DNA of 64,000 nt from Acidobacteriota bacterium (GCA_019639135.1 JAHBSL010000013.1:62001-126000); one strand, 5' to 3'. Counted from the stretch's first letter, positions 18,435-27,846 are shown. The notes: a model not told the origin generated them from the sequence alone. Program-made: numbers and translations.

Positions 18435-19814
18435 ATGAAATTCAAGCAGTTTTATTTAGGGTGTTTGGCACACGCTTCGTACTACATCGGTTCGGGCGAA
18501 GAGGCGGCGATCATCGACCCGCAGCGTGACGTTCAGCAGTATATCGACGAGGCCGAGGCCAACGGGCAGAAGATCAAGTACGTGATCGAGACGCACTCAC
18601 ACGCCGATTTCGTCAGCGGCCACCTGGAGCTTGCGGCAAAGACCGGAGCACAGATCATCTACGGCCAACGGGCGAACACCGAGTTCCCGACCCTTAAGGT
18701 AAAGGACGGCGACACACTAAATGTCGGCGCGGTCGAACTTAAGTTTCTCGAAACTCCGGGCCACACGCCCGAGGGCATCACCATCCTCGCCAGGGACGAC
18801 GAGAACGCCGATGCACCAATGAAGATGTTCACCGGGGATACGCTCTTTATCGGGGACGTCGGCCGCCCGGATCTGATCGGTTCGAAGGGCTTCACCGCCG
18901 AGCAGATGGGCGCGATGCTCTACGATTCGCTCCACGAAAAGATCCTTCCCTTGCCCGATGAGACCGAGGTCTATCCGGCCCACGGAGCGGGCTCGCTTTG
19001 CGGCAAGTCGCTCTCAAAGGAAACGTGGTCAACCCTCGGCGAACAGCGTAAGTTCAACTACGCTCTCAAGCCGATGACCAAGGAAGAGTTCATCAAGGTG
19101 GTCGCATCCGATCAGCCCGAGGTACCGGCTTACTTCCCCGTCAGCGCGTCACAGAACCTGAAGGGCTCGGTCTCGCTCGAGGACCTGCCAAAGCCGATGA
19201 AAATGACGGCCGATGAGATCATTGGCTTCGACGGCATCGTCGTTGACGTAAGACAAAACACCGAATACGGTGCGGGCCACGTGCCGAACTCGATCAACAT
19301 CGGGCTTGGCGGGCAGTTCGCATCGTGGGCCGGAACGCTGATCCCGATCGGAACTCCGGTCGCTCTTGTCGCCGCAACGGAGGAACAGGTCGATGAAGCA
19401 TTTATGCGGCTCGCCCGCGTCGGCATTGAAACGACAAAGGGTTTCATCCTGATCGCCGATTTCACCGCCGAGAGGAAAACGGTCGAACAGATCCCGGTCG
19501 AAAAGGCAAAGGAAGCGGTCGCTGGCGAAGGCGTTCAGTTCGTTGATGTCCGCCGGCCGGCGGAACACGCCAACGGCCATGCGGCGGGCACGCTCAACAT
19601 CCCGCTCGATCGGCTCTCGCGTGAGATCGACATGCTCAACCCTGAGCTTCCGACCTACGTGATCTGCCAAAGCGGCTATCGCTCGAGCTTGGGCACCAGC
19701 ATTCTGGAGAACGCCGGATTCCGGGAGATCTATAATGTCACGGGCGGAACGAAAGCCTGGATGGAGGCCGAACTTCCGACAGAGGTCCTGGCAACAGCCT
19801 GTGCGAATTCATAA
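18435..19814 (+). CDS. Persulfide dioxygenase-rhodanese fusion
   Basis: A 459-residue protein: an ETHE1-like metallo-beta-lactamase domain (1-240) followed by two rhodanese domains. Fe(II) ligands by family alignment are His54 (ETHSHAD), His110 (TPGHTPEG) and Asp135 (FTGDTLFIGD). The first rhodanese domain (about 265-350) has no Cys in its loop; the last has the catalytic Cys411 in VICQSGYRSS. ETHE1-type enzymes oxidise glutathione persulfide to sulfite, and the fused rhodanese can hand over the persulfide. Sulfite would leave through the TauE-like exporter encoded downstream. A GGAGAAGGAA ribosome binding site precedes the ATG. Confidence 0.94.
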   Translation: MKFKQFYLGCLAHASYYIGSGEEAAIIDPQRDVQQYIDEAEANGQKIKYVIETHSHADFVSGHLELAAKTGAQIIYGQRANTEFPTLKVKDGDTLNVGAVELKFLETPGHTPEGITILARDDENADAPMKMFTGDTLFIGDVGRPDLIGSKGFTAEQMGAMLYDSLHEKILPLPDETEVYPAHGAGSLCGKSLSKETWSTLGEQRKFNYALKPMTKEEFIKVVASDQPEVPAYFPVSASQNLKGSVSLEDLPKPMKMTADEIIGFDGIVVDVRQNTEYGAGHVPNSINIGLGGQFASWAGTLIPIGTPVALVAATEEQVDEAFMRLARVGIETTKGFILIADFTAERKTVEQIPVEKAKEAVAGEGVQFVDVRRPAEHANGHAAGTLNIPLDRLSREIDMLNPELPTYVICQSGYRSSLGTSILENAGFREIYNVTGGTKAWMEAELPTEVLATACANS

Positions 19815-19828
19815 AGAGCACATTTACC

Positions 19829-19857
19829 AGCGGCCGCCGAGAAAGAGCGGCCGCTGC
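19829..19857 (+). terminator. Strong GC hairpin between two cluster genes
   Basis: CAGCGGCCGC and GCGGCCGCTG form a perfect 10-bp stem around a 9-nt loop, ending 17 nt before the next start codon. Only a weak pyrimidine tract follows, so it may be a partial terminator or a processing/stability element that sets different expression levels for the genes on either side. Confidence 0.55.
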
Positions 19858-19874
19858 CTTTAGGGAGCAATGAA

Positions 19875-20516
19875 ATGAGAACAACGATTTCATTTAGCAT
19901 ATTAGGCCTCCTGCTATTTGCGGCCTCTTCCTGCGGCACGGCGATCTCGAATAACGCATCGGCGGCATCACCCGAGCCGGTTACGATAAGCAACGCGCCC
20001 GAGACCGCGGAAGCACAACAGGCTCCGGAATGCCGGATCTGCGACTTCTATTTTGAGAAGTACAAGGGCGTCCTTACGAATGCCGAGATCGAGGGGCTTC
20101 TGCTTGCTTTGAACGATGAGTACATGGCGACGGCAACCTACGAGCAGGTCAACCGCGAGTTTGGCGACCCGCGGCCGTTCGTCAACATCGTCCGTGCCGA
20201 GATGAGGCATGCCGATATGCTGAAGGCACTATTCACAAAATACGGTGTCGCCATCCCGGAGAATCCATGGCCGGGCAAGGTGCCGACATTCAAGTCGGTA
20301 GCCGAGGCGTGCAAGGCGAGTGTTGATGGTGAGGTCGCGAACCGCGAGCTTTACACAAAGCTCTTCAAGACAACCGAGCGACAGGACATCATGGACACCT
20401 ACCGTGCATTGCAGCGTGCGTCGGAGGAGAATCACCTTCCTGCATTCCAGCGTTGTGGCGGTGGAGGCGGCGGTCGTGGCCCCGGTATGGGACGAGGCCC
20501 GCGTGGTAACGGATAA
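19875..20516 (+). CDS. Ferritin-like (DUF2202-type) lipoprotein
   Basis: A 213-residue lipoprotein: signal sequence with lipobox ASSC, lipidated at Cys20. A CxxC pair (Cys53, Cys56) precedes a four-helix domain whose possible diiron ligands are Glu82, Glu109-x-x-His112, Glu153 or Glu158, and Glu184-x-x-His187, resembling rubrerythrin/DUF2202 proteins. The tail is Gly/Arg-rich. An iron-dependent redox or peroxide role in the periplasm is possible. The stop overlaps the next start (TAATG), so it is translationally coupled to the exporter. Confidence 0.8.
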   Translation: MRTTISFSILGLLLFAASSCGTAISNNASAASPEPVTISNAPETAEAQQAPECRICDFYFEKYKGVLTNAEIEGLLLALNDEYMATATYEQVNREFGDPRPFVNIVRAEMRHADMLKALFTKYGVAIPENPWPGKVPTFKSVAEACKASVDGEVANRELYTKLFKTTERQDIMDTYRALQRASEENHLPAFQRCGGGGGGRGPGMGRGPRGNG

Positions 20517-21319
20517 TGGAGATCCTTGCTTACATTTTTGCGGCGGCGATCGGTATCTCGCTGGGGCTTATCGGAGCAGGCGGCAGCATCTTAACGGTGC
20601 CGGTGCTTGTATATCTTGCCGGTGTCGACCCGGTTCTAGCAACGGCATATTCGCTGTTCGTCGTGGGTTCGACGGCACTTGTCGGCGGAATTCAGAACGC
20701 CTTTCGCAAGCTTGTCGATTTCAAGACCGCGCTACTTTTCGGGGTTCCATCGATCATTGCGGTCTATGTGACCAGAGCATGGATCATGCCCGCAATTCCG
20801 GACTCGATCGGCTCGGCGGACTTTGGTGTTTCAAAGGGCACGGGGCTTCTGCTGCTCTTCGCCGGACTGATGATCGCGACCTCGTGGTCGATGATCCGCG
20901 GCGGAGCTTCGCCCGCACCGGAGTCGATTGAAGAACCCGACGAATCACACCACTTCGGGCTTATATTTATTGAAGGTGCAGGAGTTGGAACGCTAACGGG
21001 TCTTGTAGGAGCGGGCGGTGGTTTCCTGATCATTCCAGCCTTGGTGCTCTTTGCAAAGCTCGACATGAAGAGGGCGGTCGGAACATCGCTTTTTATCATC
21101 GCAATGAAATCGCTCCTCGGCTTTACGGGCGATCTTCAGGCAGGAATGCCGATCGATTGGCCGTTCCTGCTCGCATTCACCGGGGCATCGGTCTCCGGCA
21201 TTTTCGTCGGTTCTTGGCTCAACAACTACATCGCGGGCCATAGGCTCAAGACCGCATTCGGGTGGTTCGTGCTTGTGATGGGTATTTATATGATCGTCCG
21301 CGAGACGGTCTTCAGGTAA
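20516..21319 (+). CDS. TauE/SafE-family sulfite/anion exporter
   Basis: A 267-residue membrane protein with about eight helices and the internal repeat typical of TauE/SafE: GLIGAGGSILTVPVLVYLAG near the N-terminus and GLVGAGGGFLIIPALVLFAKLDMKRAVGTSL in the second half. Family members export sulfite or organosulfonate-derived anions. Next to a persulfide dioxygenase the likely substrate is sulfite (inference from context). Confidence 0.92.
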   Translation: MEILAYIFAAAIGISLGLIGAGGSILTVPVLVYLAGVDPVLATAYSLFVVGSTALVGGIQNAFRKLVDFKTALLFGVPSIIAVYVTRAWIMPAIPDSIGSADFGVSKGTGLLLLFAGLMIATSWSMIRGGASPAPESIEEPDESHHFGLIFIEGAGVGTLTGLVGAGGGFLIIPALVLFAKLDMKRAVGTSLFIIAMKSLLGFTGDLQAGMPIDWPFLLAFTGASVSGIFVGSWLNNYIAGHRLKTAFGWFVLVMGIYMIVRETVFR

Positions 21320-21326
21320 TAGGAAT

Positions 21327-21416
21327 ATGGAAGGACTTCTGATAATCATAGTTTTCGTTTCGGCGTGGCTACTGCTTCAGCTTGTGATACTGCCGAGACT
21401 GGGATTCAACACCTGA
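21327..21416 (+). CDS. Candidate 29-residue single-pass membrane peptide
   Basis: Starting 8 nt after the exporter stop, an ATG opens 29 codons: MEGLL, a 19-residue hydrophobic helix (LLIIIVFVSAWLLLQLVIL), then PRLGFNT and a stop. AGGT lies about 9 nt upstream. Size, hydrophobicity and tight spacing suggest a real small membrane protein of the sulfide cluster, perhaps a partner of the exporter. I know of no family name. Confidence 0.5.
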   Translation: MEGLLIIIVFVSAWLLLQLVILPRLGFNT

Positions 21417-21433
21417 CTTCGCCGAGCATGCAA

Positions 21434-21450
21434 CGTCGAGTCTCGACGTA
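21434..21450. promoter_or_regulatory. 17-bp perfect palindrome
   Basis: ACGTCGAG-T-CTCGACGT has perfect 8-bp arms around one base. It lies between the small membrane ORF and the DUF302 gene, 55 bp before the latter's start. No T-tract follows, so an operator is more likely than a terminator. Confidence 0.5.
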
Positions 21451-21504
21451 GGATCAACACAAAGAGATCAGTAGAGCATCCACCGTAGACATATGGAGGC
21501 AGAG

Positions 21505-21900
21505 ATGAACGGCAAAACTGAATATGGAAAAAAACGAGAGGTCCATCTCTCATTCGATGCGGCTCTCGCAAAGGCGAAAGAGGCGCTCAAAGCAGAAGGC
21601 TTCGGCGTCCTGACCGAGATCGACCTCAAAGCCAAGTTCAAGGAGAAGCTTGATGAGGACTTCGGCAACTACATCATCCTCGGAGCCTGCAACCCGAAGT
21701 ACGCGTTTGAAGCTCTGGGAAAGGACATGGACCTTGGGCTTTTGCTTCCGTGCAATGTCGTCGTTTATGAGGAAAACGGTTCTACCTTTGTTGCGGCCAT
21801 CGACGCAAAGAAGATGTTGTCCGTGACCGGAGGCGATGAACTTGAACGATTTGCCGTCGACGTAAATGAGATGCTTCGTCGGGCTATCGAAAGCATTTAG
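21505..21900 (+). CDS. DUF302 domain protein
   Basis: A 131-residue soluble protein. The ATG at 21505 has GGAGG 5 nt upstream and is chosen over the ATG at 21493. It fits DUF302: alternating strands and helices with [54 protein letters not shown] and a final [22 protein letters not shown]302 proteins recur in sulfur-oxidation and redox-stress clusters, but their activity is not settled. The Cys in GACNP and LLPCNV are conserved family positions. Confidence 0.88.
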   Translation: MNGKTEYGKKREVHLSFDAALAKAKEALKAEGFGVLTEIDLKAKFKEKLDEDFGNYIILGACNPKYAFEALGKDMDLGLLLPCNVVVYEENGSTFVAAIDAKKMLSVTGGDELERFAVDVNEMLRRAIESI

Positions 21901-21942
21901 GCCGGGCTTTGCCGCTCGAGAAATGCGTAATATCATCGCTAC

Positions 21943-22671
21943 GTGACAAGCCTTGAACACGAACATACCCGAGAGGCGATCGCGGCCCGAATCGCAGGAG
22001 CGAACCACAACTACGTCCGCGATTTTATTTACGGCGGGGTGGACGGGGCCGTGACGACGTTTGCCGTCGTATCGGGCGTGGCCGGTGCCGAGCTTTCGAC
22101 AAAGATAGTGTTGATCCTGGGATTTGCAAATCTGGTTGCGGACGGTTTTTCGATGGCGGCGAGCAACTTTCTCGGCACGAGGGCGGAGATAGACGATTAC
22201 AGAAGGATTGAGGCCATCGAACATCGGCACATCGAGTTAGAACCGGAAGGCGAACGCGAAGAGGTTCGCGAGATCTATCGGGCGAAAGGTTTTGAGGGCG
22301 AGGAACTCGAAACGGCGGTCGCCCTGATCACGGCAGATAAGGATCGCTGGGTCAAGACGATGCTGACTGAAGAATACGGGCTCCCGGCGGAGATACGCTC
22401 GCCCTGGCTCGCCGCCGGGAGCACCTTCAGCGCGTTCGTCATCTGCGGCCTAGTGCCGCTCTTGCCGTATCTTTTCGGAGCGAAGTCTTCGTTCCTCGTC
22501 GCCTGTGTGATGACCGGAATTACGTTCTTCCTTATCGGCTCGTTCAAGAGCCGCTGGTCCACTCACTCGTGGTTCCGCTCGGGGTTCGAAACCTTTTTCG
22601 TCGGTGCACTTGCGGCCGGGCTTGCCTATGGCGTCGGTGTTCTCTTGAAGGACGTTGCCGGGGCATTCTAG
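21943..22671 (+). CDS. VIT1/CCC1-family transporter
   Basis: A 242-residue membrane protein with a GTG start. [22 protein letters not shown] and [24 protein letters not shown] form the N-terminal helices with the family's acidic and Met metal-path residues. A Glu-rich cytosolic segment (about 90-150) and three C-terminal helices follow. Family members move Fe2+ or Mn2+. Behind the sulfide genes it may manage iron released from damaged centres (inference). Its 3' end overlaps the convergent VWA gene by 4 bp. Confidence 0.9.
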   Translation: MTSLEHEHTREAIAARIAGANHNYVRDFIYGGVDGAVTTFAVVSGVAGAELSTKIVLILGFANLVADGFSMAASNFLGTRAEIDDYRRIEAIEHRHIELEPEGEREEVREIYRAKGFEGEELETAVALITADKDRWVKTMLTEEYGLPAEIRSPWLAAGSTFSAFVICGLVPLLPYLFGAKSSFLVACVMTGITFFLIGSFKSRWSTHSWFRSGFETFFVGALAAGLAYGVGVLLKDVAGAF

Positions 22672-25600
22672 CTGGTCAGCCGCCGATAGATGTTCGGCAT
22701 TCGCTCGGGCAGGGAAAGCACATCGTCGATGATCGTGTAACCGACGTCGCCGTAGAGGTCGCGGAGTTCGGCCTCTGATTCGCGGTCGATGGTAATGCAG
22801 AAAGGAGTGATTCCGTTCGTTTTTGCTTCGATCAGGGCTTCGCGGACGTCCTCGCGGGCGTAGCGGGCGTCGCCGTAGTCATGGTCATATGGCCGGCCAT
22901 CGGTGAGAATGATGAGCAGCTTGGTGCGGTTCTCCTGCCGGAGCAATTTGTGGGCGGCGTGGCGTATGGCCGCTCCGAGCCGGGTGTTATTCTGAAACGT
23001 GATCCCGCCGATGCGCCGTTCCGTCTCATCAGAGTACTTTTCGTCAAAGTCCTTCACCACGTAGAACTTTACGTTTCGCCGGCCCTCGCTAGTGAAGCCG
23101 TTGATCGAGTAAACATCACCGACGGCCTCAAGGGCCTCGCTCATCAGCACAAGGCCTTCTTTCTCGATCTCGATGATGCGCCGCCCCGGATAGGTGTAAG
23201 GCTGCAGCGGATTTCGCGTGATGGTCCTTGCGGTCGAAGACGACTGGTCGAGTAGAATTGAAACAGCGACATCACGCTGCCGGCGAAGGCGTTTTGTATA
23301 AATGTTCTCTGACTGTCGGCCGTCGGCCTTGCGGTCGATGACGAAATCGATCAATGCGTTAAGATCGTAATCCTCGCCGTCGAGTTCGCGGTTGATCCTC
23401 GTAAGGTTTTCAGGCTTCATCAGTTGAAACTGATGCCGGATGGATGATATCACTCCGCGATATCGCGAACGGGCGAGTTCGACGAACGTTCGGTCGCCTT
23501 GCTTTACCCGTTTCTCTATCACCCGGCTCCACCCGACGCGGTAGTCGTTCAGCTCGCGGTCCCATTCATCATAGGCAAATGCCTCGTCGCCCGGTTCGAG
23601 CGGAAGCTCCGGCATGTCGTTGTTCGACCATGCCTCTGAACCCTGCAGATCGTCGGGCTCGCCGTCTTCCTCATCGCTGTTCCACGCGTTAAAGAGGTCG
23701 CGAAGGTCCTGCATCGTCTGCGGCCGTTCCTCGCGTTTGGCCTTGTCCTCGGTGATCGCTTCCTCGGCAGGCGTTTCGTCATAGGCAAAGTCGGCCTTTT
23801 CGTCCGGCTCTTCGCTCTCGGCTTCCTGTACCTGCTCGGGCGCGATGTTCTGGAAAAGGTTGTAAACGCGGCTCGTCGCAAAGAGCGAATCGGCGACGGT
23901 CGGCGGGTTTCCATTGCCATCGTGCGTGCGGCGAACGTAGCTGTCAATTACGGCCTCGATCTCCGAAACGATCTGTCCGTAAAAGCTCCGTGCATCGTCG
24001 GTCGCACCTCCACAAAGTGTTATCTGAAACAGGAGCTCGAAGGGAACCTGGTGATACGGAACATCGAAGATGAACGGCCGGTTCTTTTGGAGAAACGTCT
24101 GCATCAGGTCGAGGTCCTTCCTTAGCCCGCGGTAGTTGCGACGAAGCAACCCGTCGATCCGGGCATTCTCCATCGTAGTGAACACCTTTCGGGCGAGCCG
24201 CGGTTCAGGGAAAAGGTTCAACACCGCTCGGTAGTCCGAGTCCTTGGGCAGGCTCTTTCTTCGCTTCCTTATTTCCTCGCGGATCTCGTCATCGGTTAGA
24301 GCACGCTCGCCCTTCTGAACCTCGTCGATATAGCCGGCAAGCGAAAATGCGTCTATTTGTTCCGCGGTAGCCGAATAAAGCTCGGCGAGTTCGGCAAAGG
24401 CAGCTTTTAGCTCGACGGTATCCTTCGCGAAGGTATCGAACTCGATCTGCCCGGCGCCATAAGCGGCAAGAACTTTATAGAGCCGGAAGTCCATCTCCTC
24501 CGTATCGTGTTCCGCTATTGCGTTTGGCAGGTAGATCGTCTTTCCGTCGCCGATCCGCGACTCCTGCGGCATTGCCGATTGCGGAGCGATCTCGACCTCG
24601 CGGCCTGTTAGAGCCTCAATATAAAGTCTGAGAACATGCTGAACCGCTTCAAGATGAAGGCCGGATCGAGTTTGTTGAAGCTGGTCGTTCGACTGACGTG
24701 TTTCGAGAGCAAAATAGCTCCGCCTTGCCTTTACACTTTCGCCTTCCAACTGCTTGAGGCCGGTCTCGATCCACTCCTCAAATTGGTCGAGCGAAACCGA
24801 CCGAAGAGTAAAAGCCGAGGAGCGAAATGCGGCAAGTGCGCTTTCGGCATCTATCCTAGCGATCTCCCCGATTAGCCGGAGAACCCGTTTCAGGGCGGCG
24901 GTCTTGATGCTTCCGTCACCGGCACCTTCCAGGCGGATACCTGCTATTTGCGCAAAGAACTTCGGTGTGGCTCGGAGAAACGCGATGTGTATAGCATTGC
25001 CCTGCGGAGCAATTTGTCTAAGCACGGAACACCAATCGTCAAAGACCTTCGTATCTGTTCTTAGCACCGCACTACCGGCTGTCAGGAAATGGAGCGTTAC
25101 GCTTCCGCCGTGCTCAAGCATCTTGGCAGCTTGTTCTGAAAGCCGGATCGCGGCTTCACGATCCAATCCTTCAAGAGCTTCCGGCAAATGCGCCCAAAGG
25201 TCCGCAGCCATTCCGCCCGTTCTTGCAGCAAAGGCCGAGGCAAGATCGATCAAGGCCCTAGTGATATCAGGGTCAAGCGAATCCCTATTATCACCGATGG
25301 CAGCCACCGCGTTTGCGACATTGGGAGAGTGTTTTAGAAAATCCGCACTGTGCTTAGCCGATCGGTTTGCGATATCAACTGCGAGCGCAAGAACCGATGC
25401 TAGAAATTCGGGATCCTTTATATGCCCCGCAAGTTCCGGAATTAAGTTAAAGGTTTCCAGAGCAACAGAACTCGAAAGTACCAATTGGCGAGTACAGATC
25501 TGGAAAACGTGTTGGCGCGAAGGAGCCGGAACTACGGACAACCGAGCGACACCGTTTTCGAAAAACTTTGACCCAAGGTCCGCATTACCCATCGCGACCC

Positions 25601-25817
25601 TGCGGCCAAGTTCTCCCCATGCGCGGAGGTCATCGGCCGAAAGTAACTTGGCCGCCTTCGGCACCGCTTCGACAAAATCACGGCTGACGCGAAGGCTGAC
25701 GCCGGCAAGAGCGGCACTCACCTCGACCGCGGCCCGTCGTTTATCCGCCGGCAGCCGGGAAAGATGCTTCGCCAGGTCGGTCAGCGTCTGCTTATTGTCT
25801 TCGCCGGGTTCCGTCAC
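22668..25817 (-). CDS. Large NorD-like VWA-domain protein
   Basis: A 1049-residue soluble protein with a GTG start. The first ~450 residues are helical repeats (HEAT-like) of unknown role. A middle domain includes an acidic linker (about 690-770). The C-terminal 280 residues match NorD-type proteins: [18 protein letters not shown], then a VWA domain with MIDAS segment LLDQSSST and [14 protein letters not shown]. NorD/CbbO/CoxE proteins work with a MoxR ATPase to activate metalloenzymes. No MoxR ATPase or nitric oxide reductase gene is in the window, so the target is unknown. Confidence 0.85.
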   Translation of the reverse strand: MTEPGEDNKQTLTDLAKHLSRLPADKRRAAVEVSAALAGVSLRVSRDFVEAVPKAAKLLSADDLRAWGELGRRVAMGNADLGSKFFENGVARLSVVPAPSRQHVFQICTRQLVLSSSVALETFNLIPELAGHIKDPEFLASVLALAVDIANRSAKHSADFLKHSPNVANAVAAIGDNRDSLDPDITRALIDLASAFAARTGGMAADLWAHLPEALEGLDREAAIRLSEQAAKMLEHGGSVTLHFLTAGSAVLRTDTKVFDDWCSVLRQIAPQGNAIHIAFLRATPKFFAQIAGIRLEGAGDGSIKTAALKRVLRLIGEIARIDAESALAAFRSSAFTLRSVSLDQFEEWIETGLKQLEGESVKARRSYFALETRQSNDQLQQTRSGLHLEAVQHVLRLYIEALTGREVEIAPQSAMPQESRIGDGKTIYLPNAIAEHDTEEMDFRLYKVLAAYGAGQIEFDTFAKDTVELKAAFAELAELYSATAEQIDAFSLAGYIDEVQKGERALTDDEIREEIRKRRKSLPKDSDYRAVLNLFPEPRLARKVFTTMENARIDGLLRRNYRGLRKDLDLMQTFLQKNRPFIFDVPYHQVPFELLFQITLCGGATDDARSFYGQIVSEIEAVIDSYVRRTHDGNGNPPTVADSLFATSRVYNLFQNIAPEQVQEAESEEPDEKADFAYDETPAEEAITEDKAKREERPQTMQDLRDLFNAWNSDEEDGEPDDLQGSEAWSNNDMPELPLEPGDEAFAYDEWDRELNDYRVGWSRVIEKRVKQGDRTFVELARSRYRGVISSIRHQFQLMKPENLTRINRELDGEDYDLNALIDFVIDRKADGRQSENIYTKRLRRQRDVAVSILLDQSSSTARTITRNPLQPYTYPGRRIIEIEKEGLVLMSEALEAVGDVYSINGFTSEGRRNVKFYVVKDFDEKYSDETERRIGGITFQNNTRLGAAIRHAAHKLLRQENRTKLLIILTDGRPYDHDYGDARYAREDVREALIEAKTNGITPFCITIDRESEAELRDLYGDVGYTIIDDVLSLPERMPNIYRRLTS

Positions 25818-25863
25818 ACAATCAGTTTATGAAGCGCATGCGGCATATCAAAATGCTCGATCT

Positions 25864-27447
25864 TTAGTGGATGTGCTCTTCATCGTCGTGGCCGGTTCGG
25901 CGTAGCGAGGTAAGGAGCCCAAAGCTCTCGTAGTCGGTATTGTAAAGGTTCAATGCCCGCGGCGGGTTGCCGTCGTGATAAATGAAGACGTGGAAACAGG
26001 CATTTACGCCGTATTCGATAAGGGCATCAAGCTGGCCCGCACGCTCCATCTCGGCAAGCTTCTGCATCAGGAAATTTTGCTCATCGACCGGCATGTGCTT
26101 GCGGGCGAGGTCAAAAGCACAGCCGGAGGTATGCGGCGGAAGCGATCCTTCACCGCGGACCTTGAATGAATTAGCATTGTTCGAGTTAAGCAGGATCTGA
26201 TAATCCATCGAACGCGTGAGCGAAGTCACACGAAGAGGGCGCTTGTACTGTTGAAAGTAAGCATCGGCGAGTTCCTTTAAGATCGGCTTCGCCCGAGGCT
26301 GAAACATTCGGAGCAGTCGCCGCCGCATCTGCTTCCGATCCGAAGGGTTGTTCAGGTCGTACTTTTGCCCGGCAAAGTTGTCCGCAAGCCGCTTCAGCGT
26401 ATCGTATTTAGGATGGCCGGGGACAATGTCCGCCACTCCTTCGCTAAAACTAAAGGACGAAAATTGCTTGTCTTGAGCGGAACCGCCAACATCAAGGTAA
26501 AAACTCTCCGCCGCCATCGGCATCTCAAGAAGCTCGCGGCTCATTCGCTTTTCGGCAAGGTCCGCAAAGTCCATTGGCTGGCGGTATCCGCCGGTGTTCA
26601 TCTCGGCGAGTTTTCGCTTCTGCTTGATGACACCGTCGCCAAAAAGTTCCTTTGGAACGTTCAACCCAGGCGGGCGAATGTTGACCGGCGGGCGGCCTTC
26701 GAGGGCAAGCCTTTGCCGGTCGGCTAGGAAAGCCGCCGAAACGTTGAGTTCAGCTTCTTCGGCCTCGGGCGAAGCCACCTTGATATCGGAAACGTCCGAA
26801 GCGACGAGTTCGTCTTCCGCGACCTCCCAAGAGGAGATAAGGTCATCGAGGTCGCTTTCGTCCTCGCCGCCAAGGGGATCGATGACCCGCACGGGTATAA
26901 GTGCAGATGCTGTGACCCGCGACCCGCCTCCCGGCCCTTTCGGACCCGGCGAGTCCCATTGCGAAACGATCACCAATGCCGCTCCACCGAAGAGCAGAAT
27001 GACGAACGTGAGTATGCCCGAAGCGACCAGGACCATCGGGACGCCGCTTTTTGCCGGAGGCATCGGTGACACCGGTGTCGATTCCTGGAAAACCGGTTCA
27101 GCCGCCTGCGGCTTATGTGCATCGCTCGGCGAGCTTACCGCAGAAACTGCGGCCCCTGCGATCTCGACCCTAACGGTAGTCGAACTTCCAAGGGTTACCT
27201 CGTCTCCGCTGCGGACGATCTGCGGCCGCCCGGCGACCTTTTCGCCGTTAATGAACGTACCGTTCGTCGAGCCTTCGTCTGCTACCCAGAGCTCGCCATC
27301 GTCAACGAAAAATGTCGTGTTCTTTTTCGAGAGTCCGCTGTCGTCAATGACAACGTCGGCAAGTTCGGTCCGGCCGATCGAGAGTTCGTTCTCGACCGTG
27401 ACCACCCTGCTTTCGTAGGGGCCGCTGATGTGCAGTTTTACGTCCAC
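25864..27447 (-). CDS. FHA domain, membrane anchor and M15-like (DUF5715) domain protein
   Basis: A 527-residue protein combining a cytosolic FHA phosphothreonine-binding domain (1-100; signature GRTELADVVIDDSGLSKKN and STNGTFING), a Pro-rich linker, one membrane helix (about 136-160) and a periplasmic part. The C-terminal ~180 residues carry an M15/VanY-like pattern: LTRSMDYQ, SLPPHTSGCAFDL and CFHVFIYHD, giving the H-x6-D...H zinc set of DUF5715/M15 peptidases. It could link protein phosphorylation inside to peptidoglycan trimming outside; that is inference. The three neighbours on this strand may form one transcript. Confidence 0.8.
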   Translation of the reverse strand: MDVKLHISGPYESRVVTVENELSIGRTELADVVIDDSGLSKKNTTFFVDDGELWVADEGSTNGTFINGEKVAGRPQIVRSGDEVTLGSSTTVRVEIAGAAVSAVSSPSDAHKPQAAEPVFQESTPVSPMPPAKSGVPMVLVASGILTFVILLFGGAALVIVSQWDSPGPKGPGGGSRVTASALIPVRVIDPLGGEDESDLDDLISSWEVAEDELVASDVSDIKVASPEAEEAELNVSAAFLADRQRLALEGRPPVNIRPPGLNVPKELFGDGVIKQKRKLAEMNTGGYRQPMDFADLAEKRMSRELLEMPMAAESFYLDVGGSAQDKQFSSFSFSEGVADIVPGHPKYDTLKRLADNFAGQKYDLNNPSDRKQMRRRLLRMFQPRAKPILKELADAYFQQYKRPLRVTSLTRSMDYQILLNSNNANSFKVRGEGSLPPHTSGCAFDLARKHMPVDEQNFLMQKLAEMERAGQLDALIEYGVNACFHVFIYHDGNPPRALNLYNTDYESFGLLTSLRRTGHDDEEHIH

Positions 27448-27463
27448 AGATCTTCGTTGATGC

Positions 27464-27697
27464 TTAGTGGTGATGTCTTTCTTCTTCGGCTTCGCGAAGC
27501 TTTGATGAATCCATCAGTTTAACGAAATCATCGAAGTGGAACATCGAATCGTCCTTGCAGTTCTCACAAAAGAAGGTTGCGTCCTCACCAAGGTACATAT
27601 CCTTGAGGTGAAACGCGATAAAACACCCGTAGCAACGCTGAATGCGTTTGCCGAAATCGTTCAAAAGTTCGTTCTCGCCGCCGGTTTCTGTTGCCAT
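27464..27697 (-). CDS. Small CxxC/CxxC zinc-binding protein
   Basis: A 77-residue cytoplasmic protein with RCYGCF (Cys22/Cys25) and FCENCK (Cys44/Cys47), a likely single zinc site, followed by an acidic helix and a His-rich tail (EEERHHH). No family recognised. It lies 16 bp upstream of the FHA protein gene on the same strand and is divergent from the histidine leader. Confidence 0.65.
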   Translation of the reverse strand: MATETGGENELLNDFGKRIQRCYGCFIAFHLKDMYLGEDATFFCENCKDDSMFHFDDFVKLMDSSKLREAEEERHHH

Positions 27698-27720
27698 CGT
27701 TTTCAGAGCATTTTATCACA

Positions 27721-27751
27721 TTGCAAAAGCGGGCAGGCTTGCGTTTGCAAG
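27721..27751. promoter_or_regulatory. Overlapping inverted repeats upstream of the his leader
   Basis: TTGCAAA (27721-27727) and TTTGCAA (27744-27750) are perfect inverted repeats, and CTTGC-GTTT-GCAAG (27738-27751) is nested on the right side. TATATA follows at 27765-27770. The region lies between the divergent small zinc protein and his leader and probably contains promoters or an operator. Confidence 0.4.
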
Positions 27752-27777
27752 GCCGATGCGCTTCTATATAGGTAGTG

Positions 27778-27846
27778 ATGCAGCTTTCGAGCCTTAACAT
27801 CCACCTTCACCACCATCATCATGTGCACCATACGCGCGTGTTGTGA
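27778..27846 (+). CDS. hisL: Histidine operon leader peptide
   Basis: An ATG 166 bp before hisG opens 22 codons and a TGA. Codons 9-18 read HLHHHHHVHH, so eight of ten codons are His, encoded by mixed CAC and CAT. AGGTAG lies 3-8 nt upstream as a possible ribosome binding site. This is the classic design of an attenuation leader: ribosome stalling at His codons when charged tRNA-His is scarce would alter folding of the following RNA. A terminator with a long T-tract follows 45 nt downstream, before hisG. It is too short for ordinary gene finders. Confidence 0.88.
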   Translation: MQLSSLNIHLHHHHHVHHTRVL

